In this document: piece after piece, positions 44,913 through 56,401 of the stretch | Position numbering within the stretch: position 1 is the first letter of the stretch | How the letters are laid out: every line of letters begins with the position of its first letter | From: Chalara sp. BL73 | Taxonomy: Eukaryota; Ascomycota; Leotiomycetes; Helotiales | NCBI GenBank assembly: GCA_918026815.1 | Contig: CAKJVC010000191.1 | Location: 558,001-622,000 of the forward strand | DNA: 64,000 nucleotides | Direction of reading: 5' to 3' | Position numbers and translations under genes: made by a program | Notes under the pieces: model-generated | Seen by the model: only the letters and a program-made list of their open reading frames with translations | The model's database searches: none | Told to the model about the DNA's origin: nothing

Positions 44913-45773
44913 TCGTAGGGCTGGCGTCAATAAGTCATAGTATAACGCAGCTTTTACATTACTGTAAGATTTATAAAATTGGCGTATCTTAAGAACTTCT
45001 CTGCCATGCTGGTGACGTATAGTTCATGCAAGTTGTCATCTCGAACTGCAGTACAGAGCTAAAATTAAGGAAAAACATACGCGAGATTCTGAGCAATACG
45101 TTTTACAAAATACATTATTACAGTGCAATTGAGTCCAGCGTGCATTAATTGCAGGCAAAATTACAGTGCAAATAGATGCGGAACGCGGCGCTGCGATCAT
45201 TTTGGTGGGGTGGCAAGGGGGTGGTAGGTTTTGAGAGCTGACTAAGCCAAAATTATAAACCTACCATAGTGGTAAATGTATTGGGACCGCCTCTATATGC
45301 CGGGCGTATCCGTATTGTTCAAATAGAAGAAGAAGTAGTCACGTGGCCTTCAGAGAGTATAGCAAACAAGAGTCAATTGCTGAAGGTTGTAGAATCTAAA
45401 CTACAGGAGAGAATCCCTCTACTTATAGAGGTGCGATACTCACATGTCATCACACTGATACCTACTGTTGCCTACTGGTACCTACTGGCGCCTACAATAG
45501 ACTAGGTATGATCGTTAGACCTAACCTATTCAACACGTATCCGCCCCCTAATAGAAGCGCGGGGTAATATTTGTCAGCACAGCTCAGCCTCGAGGATCAA
45601 TCAAAAAAAGCTTCTCTCTGAGAATAGTCTACAAGACTGATAGTCTAAAGACTTTATTATTTGAACTCTAACAGACTAGCTTGCCTATCGAATCCTTGTA
45701 TCAGATCTGCCGATCTCTTATCTACCTAGTCATTATCCTTTTCCTCATCGACCTCGGCTCCCCAGCATGCGCC
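44913..45773. other. Intergenic
   Basis: No gene supported. Short irregular CCTACTG repeats occur at 45461-45495. Confidence 0.4.
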
Positions 45774-47334
45774 ATGGTACTACTGACCAGCCTACCCAAT
45801 TTACTACGGCCAAGAGCTAACTGTAAACAGGAACTCTCTTCATCTTCTGGGATAAGAGGTGATGTTTTCGTACGAAAACCTCTGCCAGACTCCAAATCCC
45901 AATCCCAATCTCTGTGGGAGAAGATCGTAGATGTTATCGTGGTCAGCCTGGTTGAGCTGAGACGATCAAGTAGTCCTGTGCCAACCCTCAATGTCTTGCC
46001 GGAAGCGAGAATACTTCATTTCAGCTATGTAGTGACCCAAAGTTCACCAAATGGTGTTCCTACATTGGAAGAGATCACGCAGCATTTTATGAGGCGGTTT
46101 CGCTCCCTGAGGGGTGATTGTTCGCTTCGCCCTGTCGTCTTCGTCGGGCATGGCGTTGGGGGTTTGGTTATTCAGAAGGTATTTGCTCGTCTCATTCTTT
46201 GAAGCATAACCCAAGAAACTGATAAGCTTCGAATTTTCAGGCACTAACTTCAAAATTATTCTTCGCTGGTTCGGAGCCCGGGATACAAGTATCACGGGTT
46301 GTGGCTGCAATCGTGTTTTGTTGCACTCCAGATGTCATCAACAAGAACTCTCATTCTTTGATTCCTTTCCAACAGGAAGTAAGAGATCTGGCCGAGAACT
46401 ACTATCGGCTCTTGGCTCTGATTAACACGAATGCCATACTGGTCTACTGTGTTTATACAATCGATAGAACGGTTTGTAACTTGAAACCTTCGGACATAGT
46501 TCCCAGCTAACTTTCAAAGAATCACGAAAATCCATTTGTCATCTTCCCGGGATTTCCATCAATGCCGACTGTGGCAATTCCTGCTATCCCAGGGGAAAAT
46601 GATTTCAGTACGGAGTTGCTTTTTCGAGAATGTTATGAGGCAGTGGCAGACTTTGTTTCAAAAGCGCCACGTAGGATCTCAGCCAGACTCGATGACTCAA
46701 TCAACGTAGAAGAAGACACATGCAACGAATGGACATCCGAAGATAAAGAGTCGCTGAGCTTCCTTTCACAAGTTGACTGTAAATCATCTCTTAACCACAA
46801 CTTGCACGGCATTTCTGGTGACTACGGCTCCTGGATCCTACACGATGTCAAATTGACTGGATGGCTCAATGGAGGCATGTCGCAGCTTATTTGGCTACAT
46901 GGAGATGCAGGAGTAGGGAAGACAGTAGCATCTACCCTTCTGATTCGAGAACTAGCGTCTCTCCAAAAGCTACTTGACAAGATAGATTACGAATCTGGAC
47001 AAGGCCCGCCTACAAATGGCAACATCCTGGCATATTTCTTCTGCCAGCGCCCCGGGTCTGATCCACAATCTGTGACTCTCATTTTGAGCAACCTTCTGCT
47101 GCAGATCTTGGAACAACGGCCTGATCTGGTTGGGATGATGCGGCATCGTTTTAAGGAGTGGCAGAACCAGAGTACTTCTCATCCGAGGAAGGATTGAAGG
47201 GATTATGGGGTATCATTTCCGAGCTACTGAACCATGAATCGATAAAGACGGCATATCTTGTCATTGGTGGTCTTGATGATCATATTCGCTTGCGAGAGCA
47301 GCTTTTGAATCTTCTTCACCCTTATATCGTTGGC
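45774..47334 (+). pseudogene. Degenerate 5' half of a hydrolase-like/NACHT gene
   Basis: The segment LPEARILHFSY...PVVFVGHGVGGLVIQK matches the alpha/beta-hydrolase-like (DUF676-type) start of many fungal NACHT proteins, but the nucleophile elbow reads G-H-G-V-G, the Ser of GxSxG being Gly. After an intron (46179-46240) the frame goes on to a stop TAA (46508-46510), then in the same frame to a NACHT P-loop LIWLHGDAGVGKT (46888-46924). Near 47165-47195 the continuation (YFSSEEGLKGL..., Walker-B region AYLVIGGLDD) is in another frame. The homology ends about 47334, where foreign sequence starts; NACHT similarity resumes at 48995. Stop, frameshift and insertion make it a pseudogene. Sequence upstream of 45990 is Ser-rich and no longer looks like the family. 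Confidence 0.75.
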
Positions 47335-47458
47335 ATACCACAAAGAACACGCTATATTCCTTTAGGTCAACGTATACCTGGACCGCCGGGACAAACGATA
47401 CATAGCAAGTCTTCTTCCTATACCTTCCTTTTTCAGCGAGAGTTGACATAAAATTCCA

Positions 47459-50400
47459 GTGCGTGGAGGAGCCGGACGATCGTCTGGCGGTCCACCTCCT
47501 CCACCCCTTCCTCGGGTAACAGATTTCTATCGTACTCGTCCTCAGCCGCCACCGAGTATAAACAGACCATCTCCTCCAACGGGAATGCGTCAAAGTTACT
47601 TCCCTACTCCCCAGCCTGATAGGCACGCCTTTGGTTCTAAACACGCGCCGAACTCAACGGCTAATTCGTCTTGGGTTCCACCTGCTCCATTGCCACGAGA
47701 GGAGAAGGATACTTACGCTCATATGCCATTGCCACCTAGTGCTAAGGAAATGCCAGGGCCGTCGGGCGCACAGTATCGATTCGCTCCTGGGCCTAATCCG
47801 TACCCAAGCAAAATGAACGTCCCTCCCCCTTTTTATCCTGCCGCCCCCCTTGACTTGGCGAACCCAGCAAGGTAAGATTGCTCATTAGGAATTCAGTTCA
47901 GATACTCATGAGGTGTAATGAGAGACTAGTGCTAAACAACTTCGTATGGTTGTTGTCTCTACAGCCATTTCTGAAACCCCGTCAATTAAACTGGTTCTCA
48001 AGTTTTTATTGAGAACTCTAGGCAAATTATTAGTTTCTAAACATGCTAACGTACATAATGCGCAGAGCTCAAGTTACTACTGGCTTGGTGGATATGACAT
48101 CAAGACTCCCAATCACAAAAGACGAATGTCGACGTCGACTCACCTCCTACACAGCATACTCCATCCGCAAAGCAACACCACCCAATTCGCAGGGAAAAAC
48201 TACCTGGGCAAGATCCGAGGTTACAGAAGAGAATTTATCACAGCAAGATATCTCTGCCAAAATCAAGGACCTAAATGAAGCGCGCTTGTCCGTGTCTGAA
48301 AAGCAAGCCTCGCTGACTCCCTTCCAGCAAGCGCAAGTTGGTCGGCTGTTGGAAGATTTGAACCGGCGTGAAGTGGATCGGAACTTTGACTGGACCCTTG
48401 CCCAGATTGAGAGGCAGGAGAGAGAGATTAGACTTGGTTTGAGAGAGACTGTCGTGATGTTGGTCTTTGTCGATCGTACCCCGAGGCTTGATGTTGATCC
48501 AATTGCCCTTTTCAGGAATTTGGAGAGAATGAAAGCAGAGCGGTTAGCCAGCATGATGAGGCCACCGCCTCCTCCGCAACAGCTATTACGAGCACAACAA
48601 CGACCACCACCACAAAATTTTAAAGTAGAAAAGGGAGGCGCTAAAAAACAGGGTGGCCGTAGAAATAGAAAGGGCAAAAAGTATCACAGTGACACTGACA
48701 CAGTGTACTCGTCATCTGCTTCCGAGTACAGTCCCCAGCGTCGTTTCGAAGTTCACTCCGAACGTCGAAGGCCAATACGCCTAGGGCAAAAACTAAGAGG
48801 GAAACTACGAGTCAGACGAATAGCGAAGCGGAAAAGTCATAAATCTGAGTGGTATACATCATCTGACTCGGAATCAGAAACCGACAGCGATTTCAGCAGC
48901 GAGTCTAGGGCCGAAGGAGACATACCAAAGGCTGGTAGCGTGAAGCGTGATGAGCCTAAAGCCTCCGATCTTCCAGCAGCTGGGCACCTACCGCACTCCA
49001 CGCCTAAGATTTGCATTTTTATCACTAGCAGAAACGATGAGGTAATGACGCAGAGACTGAAAGCGGCGGTGGACATCCCAATCGATCTAAGTGTGGATGA
49101 ACAAGCCAAAAGACTCGTTGATCGCGGTCTGACACACCTGACGGGTCTTAACGATCAATTTGTACGAGAACTCAAAGAGAAACTGCTTGAGCAGACAAAA
49201 GGGCGTCTGATATGGCTCAAACTGGCTATCAGGGAGCTCAATGCGAAGAGTGACATAGCCAGTGCGGACAAAATAACCAAGGTCTTGGAATCAATACCAA
49301 CTCAGCTAGAAGGCTTTTATCAGCTATCCCTGGATAGAGAAGCAGTAACAAGGAACAAAATGGGCAAAGCCATCTTGTTATGTATGTCTGTGGCAATACG
49401 TCCGTTGAGCTTTTCCGAGTTCCGATTCTTGACAGAAGTTTCTGCATTTTCTGCGGCCAGATTAGATGCCGATTCTGGATTTGAGCCTTACGTTAGAGCC
49501 ACCGGCTCTTTTCTCGACATTTCCAACGAAGGTCACGTTTGGTTCATAGATGAAACGGCAAGGCTATTTGTCAAAAAGATTCTCGAGATCGATCAAACTG
49601 AAGTGGAATCTTGCCATGCCGCGGTAGCCCATCATTGCTTCAGATATCTCATCAATTACCAGGGGCTGTCTGCGCCTGGCGCCCAGCTGGAGTACCCGGC
49701 CTTTTATTGGACGGACCATTGCCAGCTGGCTTCTTCGAAATTAGACCTCAGTGGCAGTCTTGCTATTTTTCAGACGAGCTCAGCGTTGAGAGAAAACTTG
49801 ATCGATGCTTATTGGAAGGCCAAATATCAAGAAGGAGAAAGACCCTCCGGATGTACATTTCTTCATGTATTCGCTGAATTAGGCTCTTTCAGGCTCTTTG
49901 ACCATCTCTGCAAGCAGCTGCATGAGCATGGAAACTCGCGTGATGATTTCAATTTAGTGGACTCACTCGGCAACCTGGCTTTGCATTGGGCTGCTAGGAA
50001 AGGTCATCTGCGAATTGCACAACAACTATGGCTGGTAACGAATCATCTCGATAGAGTGAACTACGATGAATTGACACCCTTGCACTTTGCTGCGATTGGG
50101 GGGCATTGCGAGATAGCAGAAGGTCTCATACGTAGAGGTGCCAACATCAACTCAAAGGGGAGAAATGCCACAACAATATTACAGAGTGCTGCAAGTAAAG
50201 GACACAAAGAAATGGTTGACATCTTATTGAGAGAAGGGGCATTTGTTGACGCCACAAACATGGATGGATACAGGGCTCAGCATTTAGCCAGGGCAGCTGG
50301 ACATATCGCAGTTGCGGACTTGCTTCGGGACACCGAATCGAAGATGATTTCCATGGAGGCGTTACCGGATAGTATACGAACTGATGGAGGCTTCATGGGA

Positions 50401-52777
50401 ATGATTGTTGACTTCGTGCATTTAGAATCGGGGCTTTATGTCGACAAGCACGTTCCCGTTGATAGAATGCTTTCCAAGGAGAGGTTTGATGATATTATGG
50501 TTGGTGCGAAGGGCGAATATCGGATGGACGCGGATGATACTGAGCTAGATATTGGAAGCTCGAATCAGAGGAAGATTAGATGGATACATCTTCCAGCAAA
50601 CAATGTGAGTTGATGAGGAAGTTCATCCATCTCAAGTATATTCTGACTGAATACAGATGAGATGGGTCGAGGTATGCAGCGCTGTGATGATACTGAACTT
50701 CATACTGATTGGGCCAAAGATCACCATGAATAAATATTACCGCGATCTCGAAATGCCAGAAGCCGCGAGAGCAATTCTACGACCAGATGTCTGGGTAGAG
50801 AGACAGCATCATGCCAGGCCATCAATCGTCCACGGGCGATTCATGAAACCGGGCTGTCAGAAAATATCGACAAGTGCGTTTGATCCTTACTCTCCCCGCT
50901 GAGAACACTCATACTGATATGGTTTAGAGATCGCACCCCGAAGGGACAAGTCGCGACAAGACTCTGGCATGTCTCTCATGGTAAGTTGTATTCGTTAGTT
51001 GTGTTTTGGCTGCTGATAGTGTGTAGATGCCGTACTTAAATTGGGCATCAGAAGAGGAGAGAAAGAAGCTCAATCGGGTTATCAAAGAGGTTAGTACAAA
51101 GACAGACTATGGCAAGCACCTGGACTGCAAAATTGCTTCAGAGAGACCGGATAGATATGAGAGATTAGTGTGGAGCTATCTGTACGATGAGCACCCACTT
51201 CATATTCGACGGACCTTAGATCAGTTCTATTACAACACTTTGGACGATACCGAGGCGCGAGACCTCGATCAAATTCCTTTCAAATTCTTTAAACAACACT
51301 TCCCAGGCAGTAAGATGCATCCTGTCTTGATGGTTGATCAGTTGTGGTTGTGGGTTCTTGATAAAGGTACTCCATATCTCTCTCACTTTCTTCATTTCCG
51401 CTGTACATAATTGAGAACTTTAATTAGATACGGTCATTACCAGCTTTCCTCAGCGATGGACCGAGTCGAAAAAAGACGACCTCGACGCCGATAATAAGAC
51501 CGATGTCCTTGAAAGTATAATCCGAAGTCTGGACAAAAATGAGACTCCGATTCCAAATGGATATAAACTTGCTGAATTAATTGTGGGTGCATGTGCGAGT
51601 CTTTGCTTTACGGTTACGCTTTCGAATGGTGGGTCGCTTCCTTTCCCGGGGTGTTATGAAGTTATTATTGGTCAGGTGGTAAGACCTTTCCCTTTCTTAC
51701 CCACTTTCAACCTGAAATCTCACTTACTAAATATTACTTTACGTAGGCCGATGAAGAAACGCGGCTGTACAAGCATTTTACGAATGCTCTTAACGCAGAA
51801 GCCGCGGATGATGAATCGAGATTGAACTTTGGGATCAAGGAGAAGACTTTTAGCATTCATGAAGAGACAGCACAGTTGGAGCTTATCAAAGATGTGAGGG
51901 ATGAGTTGAACATGATATTAACGATTCTCCAAGATCAAAGGAAGGCTATCCAGGAAGCCGAAGGGTCTGTCAGGAGCGGCTTGCTTCATGATATGAATTC
52001 GCGAGAGGCTGAAATCAGATTCTTGGATGCTCGCGCTGAGAAGGTTTATATTGCTGTTAGTTCTTATCTTTTCTTTTTCCTGTTTGGCAATTCAGTAGTG
52101 GGCAGAGCTGATATGTAGACGTTACGACAATCCAGCTTAAGGATCTACTTGATCTAAAGCAAAAGCAAGCAAATGTGGTAGAAGCAAGATCACAACGGCA
52201 CCAGGCGGAGGAGACTGCAAACCAGGGGAAGGCTGTTCTTCTGTTCACGATTATTACAATCATTTTTGTAAGAACCTTTTCCTGGCCTCAGACATCCTGA
52301 CATTGTGAGAACTACTAGCCTGCTACCTGCTGACTGATTTATCTTTGGATACATAGCTTCCACTATCATTCATGGCTGCGTTCTTCGCTCTAGAGATTGT
52401 GGACTTCCCCCCGCTCACATTGGGATTTGTGCTGAGATATATGCGTATGGGTACTTTCTCTAACCTCTTGTTAATTCTTCAATCGTTAGAGAAACGTATT
52501 AATGGTTTTATGAATGGTAGTTCCCATATCGGCAGCAATTTCTATACCGTGTGTTGTTATTGCTTTAAATTTCGAAACTCTTTCGAAGCTGAACGGAAAA
52601 GTCCTTGGCTGGATGGGGCTTTGGAAGTGGTGGGGCGGAGAAGGGGGGGACAAGGAGGGGAATAAGGAGGTCATTTTTGAGAAGAAGATGAATAAAGGCG
52701 ATATTGAGAGTGGGAGGATGAGTAGTGGATCGGAATTAAATGGAGGACGAGAGGGAGTTCTACGAGAGAGGATCTAA
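47459..52777 (+). CDS. Chimera: proline-rich protein / NACHT C-part / ankyrin repeats / CorA-like membrane domain
   Basis: Exons 47459-47871, 48066-50604, 50657-50671, 50720-50873, 50928-50980, 51027-51366, 51428-51678, 51747-52059, 52119-52267, 52357-52444, 52521-52777 give about 1523 residues; the 5' start is unresolved (no ATG; an upstream exon is likely in 47335-47450, where IPQRTRYIPLGQRIPGPP reads). Part 1 is Pro-rich, followed by a domain with TWARSEVTEENLSQQD and NFDWTLAQIERQERE that I take to be a family of fungal hypothetical proteins, then a basic/Ser-rich linker. Part 2 begins abruptly at ICIFITSRNDE (about 49010), which is the strand after Walker B of a NACHT domain. Four ankyrin repeats (about 49945-50330) follow, then IRWIHLPANN and a CorA-like domain with RTLDQFYYNTLDD, MVDQLWLWVL, DLLDLKQKQA and two membrane helices (LPLSFMAAFFALEI; LPISAAISIPCVVIAL). 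The 52059/52119 junction is the least certain. The frame is open across the fusion. Confidence 0.7.
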
Positions 52778-53869
52778 GGATGTAAGGATGTTTAGATATC
52801 TGGGTTCTGTCTTTCTCCTTTAAAGTGCCATTGCATTAAATGGCACTGGAACCCGCAGCTCAGGCTTACGGTTAGGATCTTATTGAAAAGCTTGTTTTTT
52901 CTCTGCTGGAAAGTTGGGCGTGGAAGAAGTATAAGTGCACGACCGGGGTTGTGATTGGCTGGAAAATCGGGCTGTGATTGGTTGGAGAATTAAGCCATGA
53001 TTAGCTACAAAAAGTCATGTTACGTGTTGTCAGGCGCCAGGATGTCACGTGCTAGGGGGCACTGAGGGGGGCTCGGTAAAGGCACAGAGGCTTTAGCGGT
53101 AGGACTAAAAGCTGCTCACTGATGCTACCATTCCTTTAATACGTAGAGATCGAAGGGCTCGGTCCAATTGTTGGGAGATATATCTCGATTTCGGCGACAT
53201 AACTTAAGGTGGCACAGCTATAGATGGAGAGTGTTTTCAAGTGCGTAGGACCCAGCTGTGTAGCTCTCTGGTCTAACTTAGGGTCTGTTACCGGCGTAAG
53301 GCACGTTGGCTGGTACTGTATATGAAATGTAGCGAATATCAGTTTCCTTAAATAAAAGCGAAAACATTACAAAGCTAACAAAGTGAATTCGCCCGACAGG
53401 CTAGTCTTCGCGCCATCCGTGAATTATACTTATACACCACATTCCGTAGCTCTAATTATATTACATCAAAAACCGCCAGCCGGATAAACATTCTCGACAC
53501 CCAAACCTAATTCACCTAATCAAGGAGCTCTTTCTCAATCGCCCCTGGGAAAACGCACTCAAGAATTTGTTAGGAACAGGAGTTTGCTGTGGGTCACCAG
53601 AATTGAGATATTTGTGGGTTGCTGGGGATGACGAGATGGTGGAGAGATTACTGAGATTGGAAGGGGTGGCCAGAATGACGGCTGTGAGGCGCGGCTCTCT
53701 ATTTCTTTTTCGACAGTACTACGCAAACCAATTGATGACCACTCGAGCCATCCTAATTGACGGCCTGGATGGCAGGCTGAACAAAACTACCAGTCATGAT
53801 ATGATCCCTGTCGTCGGCAAACTTATGCCAACTCTGCTGAGTGCTTTGCTGCATTTTTGGTGTAGACTA
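52778..53869. other. Intergenic with a hairpin and a degenerate tandem repeat
   Basis: AGTGCCAT...ATGGCACT (about 52825-52850) can form an 8-bp hairpin just after the chimera. 52950-53007 holds about three degenerate units of a 23-24 bp repeat built on TGATTGGYTGGARAAT. A plus-strand frame from about 53515 to 53790 (NRPWENALKN, ELRYLWVAGDDEMVERLLRLE) looks protein-like but is not recognised and runs into the neighbouring antisense gene. Confidence 0.4.
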
Positions 53870-56401
53870 CTACTTTGTCCTTACCGTGGCCGGCAACACG
53901 CTGCAGAACATCTCCAAGTCAGGGTCGGCCGCGAACCCAATCAAAATATTGTCGTGCTCCGTAGGATAATCAAGGAGATCCAGCGAGATGAAGCCCATTT
54001 CGTGCCCTGGTCCTCTCTTCCCTCCGACCGGTAGGGAGAACTTGGCGTCCACAATCTTCAAGAACGTCTTCCCGGCTTTCAATGTTTTCTTGATGACATC
54101 GGTTTCCCTGAGAACGAAGTTCATGCATTTTCCATGGCTAAAACCTTCGAAAAATGCTGCGAGCTGAATCATCTTCCCCCGCTTTAAAATCTGCAGCCTG
54201 GTGTGCGGGATTGACCACTCTTTGTGAATCGGAACCATCATTCTTCGCCTTGAGATTGCGAACGAAGCTACAGTGCTATCGAATAGAACTGAGAAGCCGG
54301 TAACCGCTTCCTGAAAACGGTGAAGATCAATTCGGTTGTGGAAGGCGTAAGTGCGAATTGATGACTGACGTTTAATATCCTCTAGTGCTGCTTTCATCTG
54401 CCGTGGAATCTCGCTAGAGATGAGCGATTCTGAGATAGAAACAGTCATGTCGTCCTGCTCTTGGCGTAGAACATGTAGCTCATGGCCGGAAGCAATCACA
54501 TTACGTCGAATTTTCAGCTCCCCAAGCCCGACATTGATTCGATCTGCGATCCGTCCTTTAGAAGAGTCAAGAATGACCCGTAGTGAGGCCGTTGGGCGCG
54601 CGTAGCCTCTCTCCAGCTTTCGAACCTCGAAATCTGTCAACTCCCTTCCAATAACTTTAAGACTGTGCCATTGCACTTCGTCAAAAATATCCCTTGGATT
54701 CAAGCTCTCCAGCAGCGTTGCTATTGAAAAGCTGTGTATTTGAGCTTGAGTGATAATATACTCCCATTCACACACAAAGGTGCCAGTCAAATGCGCGAGC
54801 AGATTACTCCGCTCATGATAGTGGGAAAATGAGAGGATCAGCGACTCTTCTGGATTTTCTGAATTGAGTTTCAGCTTCAACGCTTTGTTAACACTGTCTC
54901 CTTTCAAGAAGTCGAACTGTATTATCTCATCTGAAGTAAAATCTTGGGTTATAACACTAGTCTTCTTATACGTTGAAGGTGTGAGCAGTGCGATTCTGAA
55001 GCCGCGATGCACCTTGCGAAGTTCTGCTGCTGTCTGCTGAAGAGGCTGAATGTGAAATAGACGAAGTGTGCAGTTTTTGATCGGCTCCTTAGGAAAAATT
55101 CTCGTCTGTGGATTCTGGCCATAACTCAAATGCGTCGACTCGACCTGCATCTCACAGAGCACTTCCTCGTTTAGACTTTTTTGGAAAGCGTAAAGCGTCT
55201 GACTGACATACTTATACATCCCTTTCAGCGTCTTATAATCCCAGCAGCCACAGCGAATTTGAAGCCTGAAGCCTGTAGGAAGCTTGACCTCCAAGGACGT
55301 TATAATGTTAAGCCAGGTCACATCATCCCAAGTGGGATGGTTGCCCAGTTTAGATGAGATCGTAAGATCAACCAAGCCATCTTGCGTCCCAATGACAATG
55401 GAAATGTTTTCCTCGTCGCGCCTCCGGATGATTGACAAAGTAGCGGGATACTTAATTTGCTGTGAATTTGAGTTCTCGGCAAGAAGGTACAGTTCGACAT
55501 GCATTCCTCCATAGTGAAATGCTTCAGGTGTATCTCCCAATGGGAAAATCTCAGACAGTGAGAATTGTCGGTGAGCAGTATCAGAGCAGTTCCCTGTCAA
55601 AATATATCTGATATCGATCGTGCGTGGAGGATATTGTATCCATATAGTCGAGTCTAAGGTGTTTGTCTCTTGAAGTAGCTGCCCGGAGATGGGAAAAAGG
55701 CTTTGACTGTATAGCAGTCCAATCGCCCACCGAATTCGAGCAAGCAGCGCAAGGCGAAATGATAATATAGCGTCTTCACCCTTACCAGCACCAGTCTCAT
55801 TCAAATTTGGCTCCCCTTCGTCTCGCAAGAACTTGTCTTTGCTCGTCTCGATTAGCCAAAGACACTTAGCTAGACTAGTGACAACCTGGGCTAGAATAAT
55901 TTGATCCTCCATTTTGGAGAACAGCGTCGAAGGCGTCCTAAGCAATGGCTCCAATTTCATCCTTCCGTGGAGAAACCACCATGTCGCTGCTCTCAGTACT
56001 TCCTCCGCAGTGGCGTTGTCGATTGGCTTGGTTTCTAGTGAGGCTTTATTGAAAAAATCGTATAGGTGTCCGACCTGGTCAGTGAAGCATCTAACGTTTT
56101 CATCTTCTAGGATCGAACTGGCTCGGTGCCTATTGGAGGCTGGGTGATGCTCTGCTGCCGGAGCGTCAGGATGGACTGGTTCAGCAGAAATGGTTGTTGG
56201 CGTTAGGAGATCTCTCACACAACCTTCTTGCATAGGAGAGGTACTTGGTGTTACAGAGCTATCGATGCCCACAGGAAGACCAAGTCTATGTGGAAGACCT
56301 CCGGCCAACAAACTTTCAGTCGAGCCTGTGTCAAGTGTGGATATGGGTGAGAATGAATTTTGTTCTCCTGCATACTGAGGCTGTGGACTTTGTGACTGCA
56401 T
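53870..56401 (-). CDS. Large conserved-looking fungal protein of unknown function
   Basis: Single 843-codon frame from ATG at 56401. The first 100 residues are Ser/Pro-rich and likely disordered. The rest is a soluble alpha/beta protein with regular hydrophobic periodicity, no membrane segment and no signal peptide. MHVELYLLAENSNS, PATLSIIRRRDEE and IGTQDGLVDLTISS give the impression of a family of fungal hypothetical proteins, but I know no function. No catalytic motif stands out. The frame is intact, which over 843 codons makes a real gene nearly certain. Could be a scaffold or signalling protein; this is not supported by any motif. Confidence 0.85.
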   Translation of the reverse strand: MQSQSPQPQYAGEQNSFSPISTLDTGSTESLLAGGLPHRLGLPVGIDSSVTPSTSPMQEGCVRDLLTPTTISAEPVHPDAPAAEHHPASNRHRASSILEDENVRCFTDQVGHLYDFFNKASLETKPIDNATAEEVLRAATWWFLHGRMKLEPLLRTPSTLFSKMEDQIILAQVVTSLAKCLWLIETSKDKFLRDEGEPNLNETGAGKGEDAILSFRLALLARIRWAIGLLYSQSLFPISGQLLQETNTLDSTIWIQYPPRTIDIRYILTGNCSDTAHRQFSLSEIFPLGDTPEAFHYGGMHVELYLLAENSNSQQIKYPATLSIIRRRDEENISIVIGTQDGLVDLTISSKLGNHPTWDDVTWLNIITSLEVKLPTGFRLQIRCGCWDYKTLKGMYKYVSQTLYAFQKSLNEEVLCEMQVESTHLSYGQNPQTRIFPKEPIKNCTLRLFHIQPLQQTAAELRKVHRGFRIALLTPSTYKKTSVITQDFTSDEIIQFDFLKGDSVNKALKLKLNSENPEESLILSFSHYHERSNLLAHLTGTFVCEWEYIITQAQIHSFSIATLLESLNPRDIFDEVQWHSLKVIGRELTDFEVRKLERGYARPTASLRVILDSSKGRIADRINVGLGELKIRRNVIASGHELHVLRQEQDDMTVSISESLISSEIPRQMKAALEDIKRQSSIRTYAFHNRIDLHRFQEAVTGFSVLFDSTVASFAISRRRMMVPIHKEWSIPHTRLQILKRGKMIQLAAFFEGFSHGKCMNFVLRETDVIKKTLKAGKTFLKIVDAKFSLPVGGKRGPGHEMGFISLDLLDYPTEHDNILIGFAADPDLEMFCSVLPATVRTK

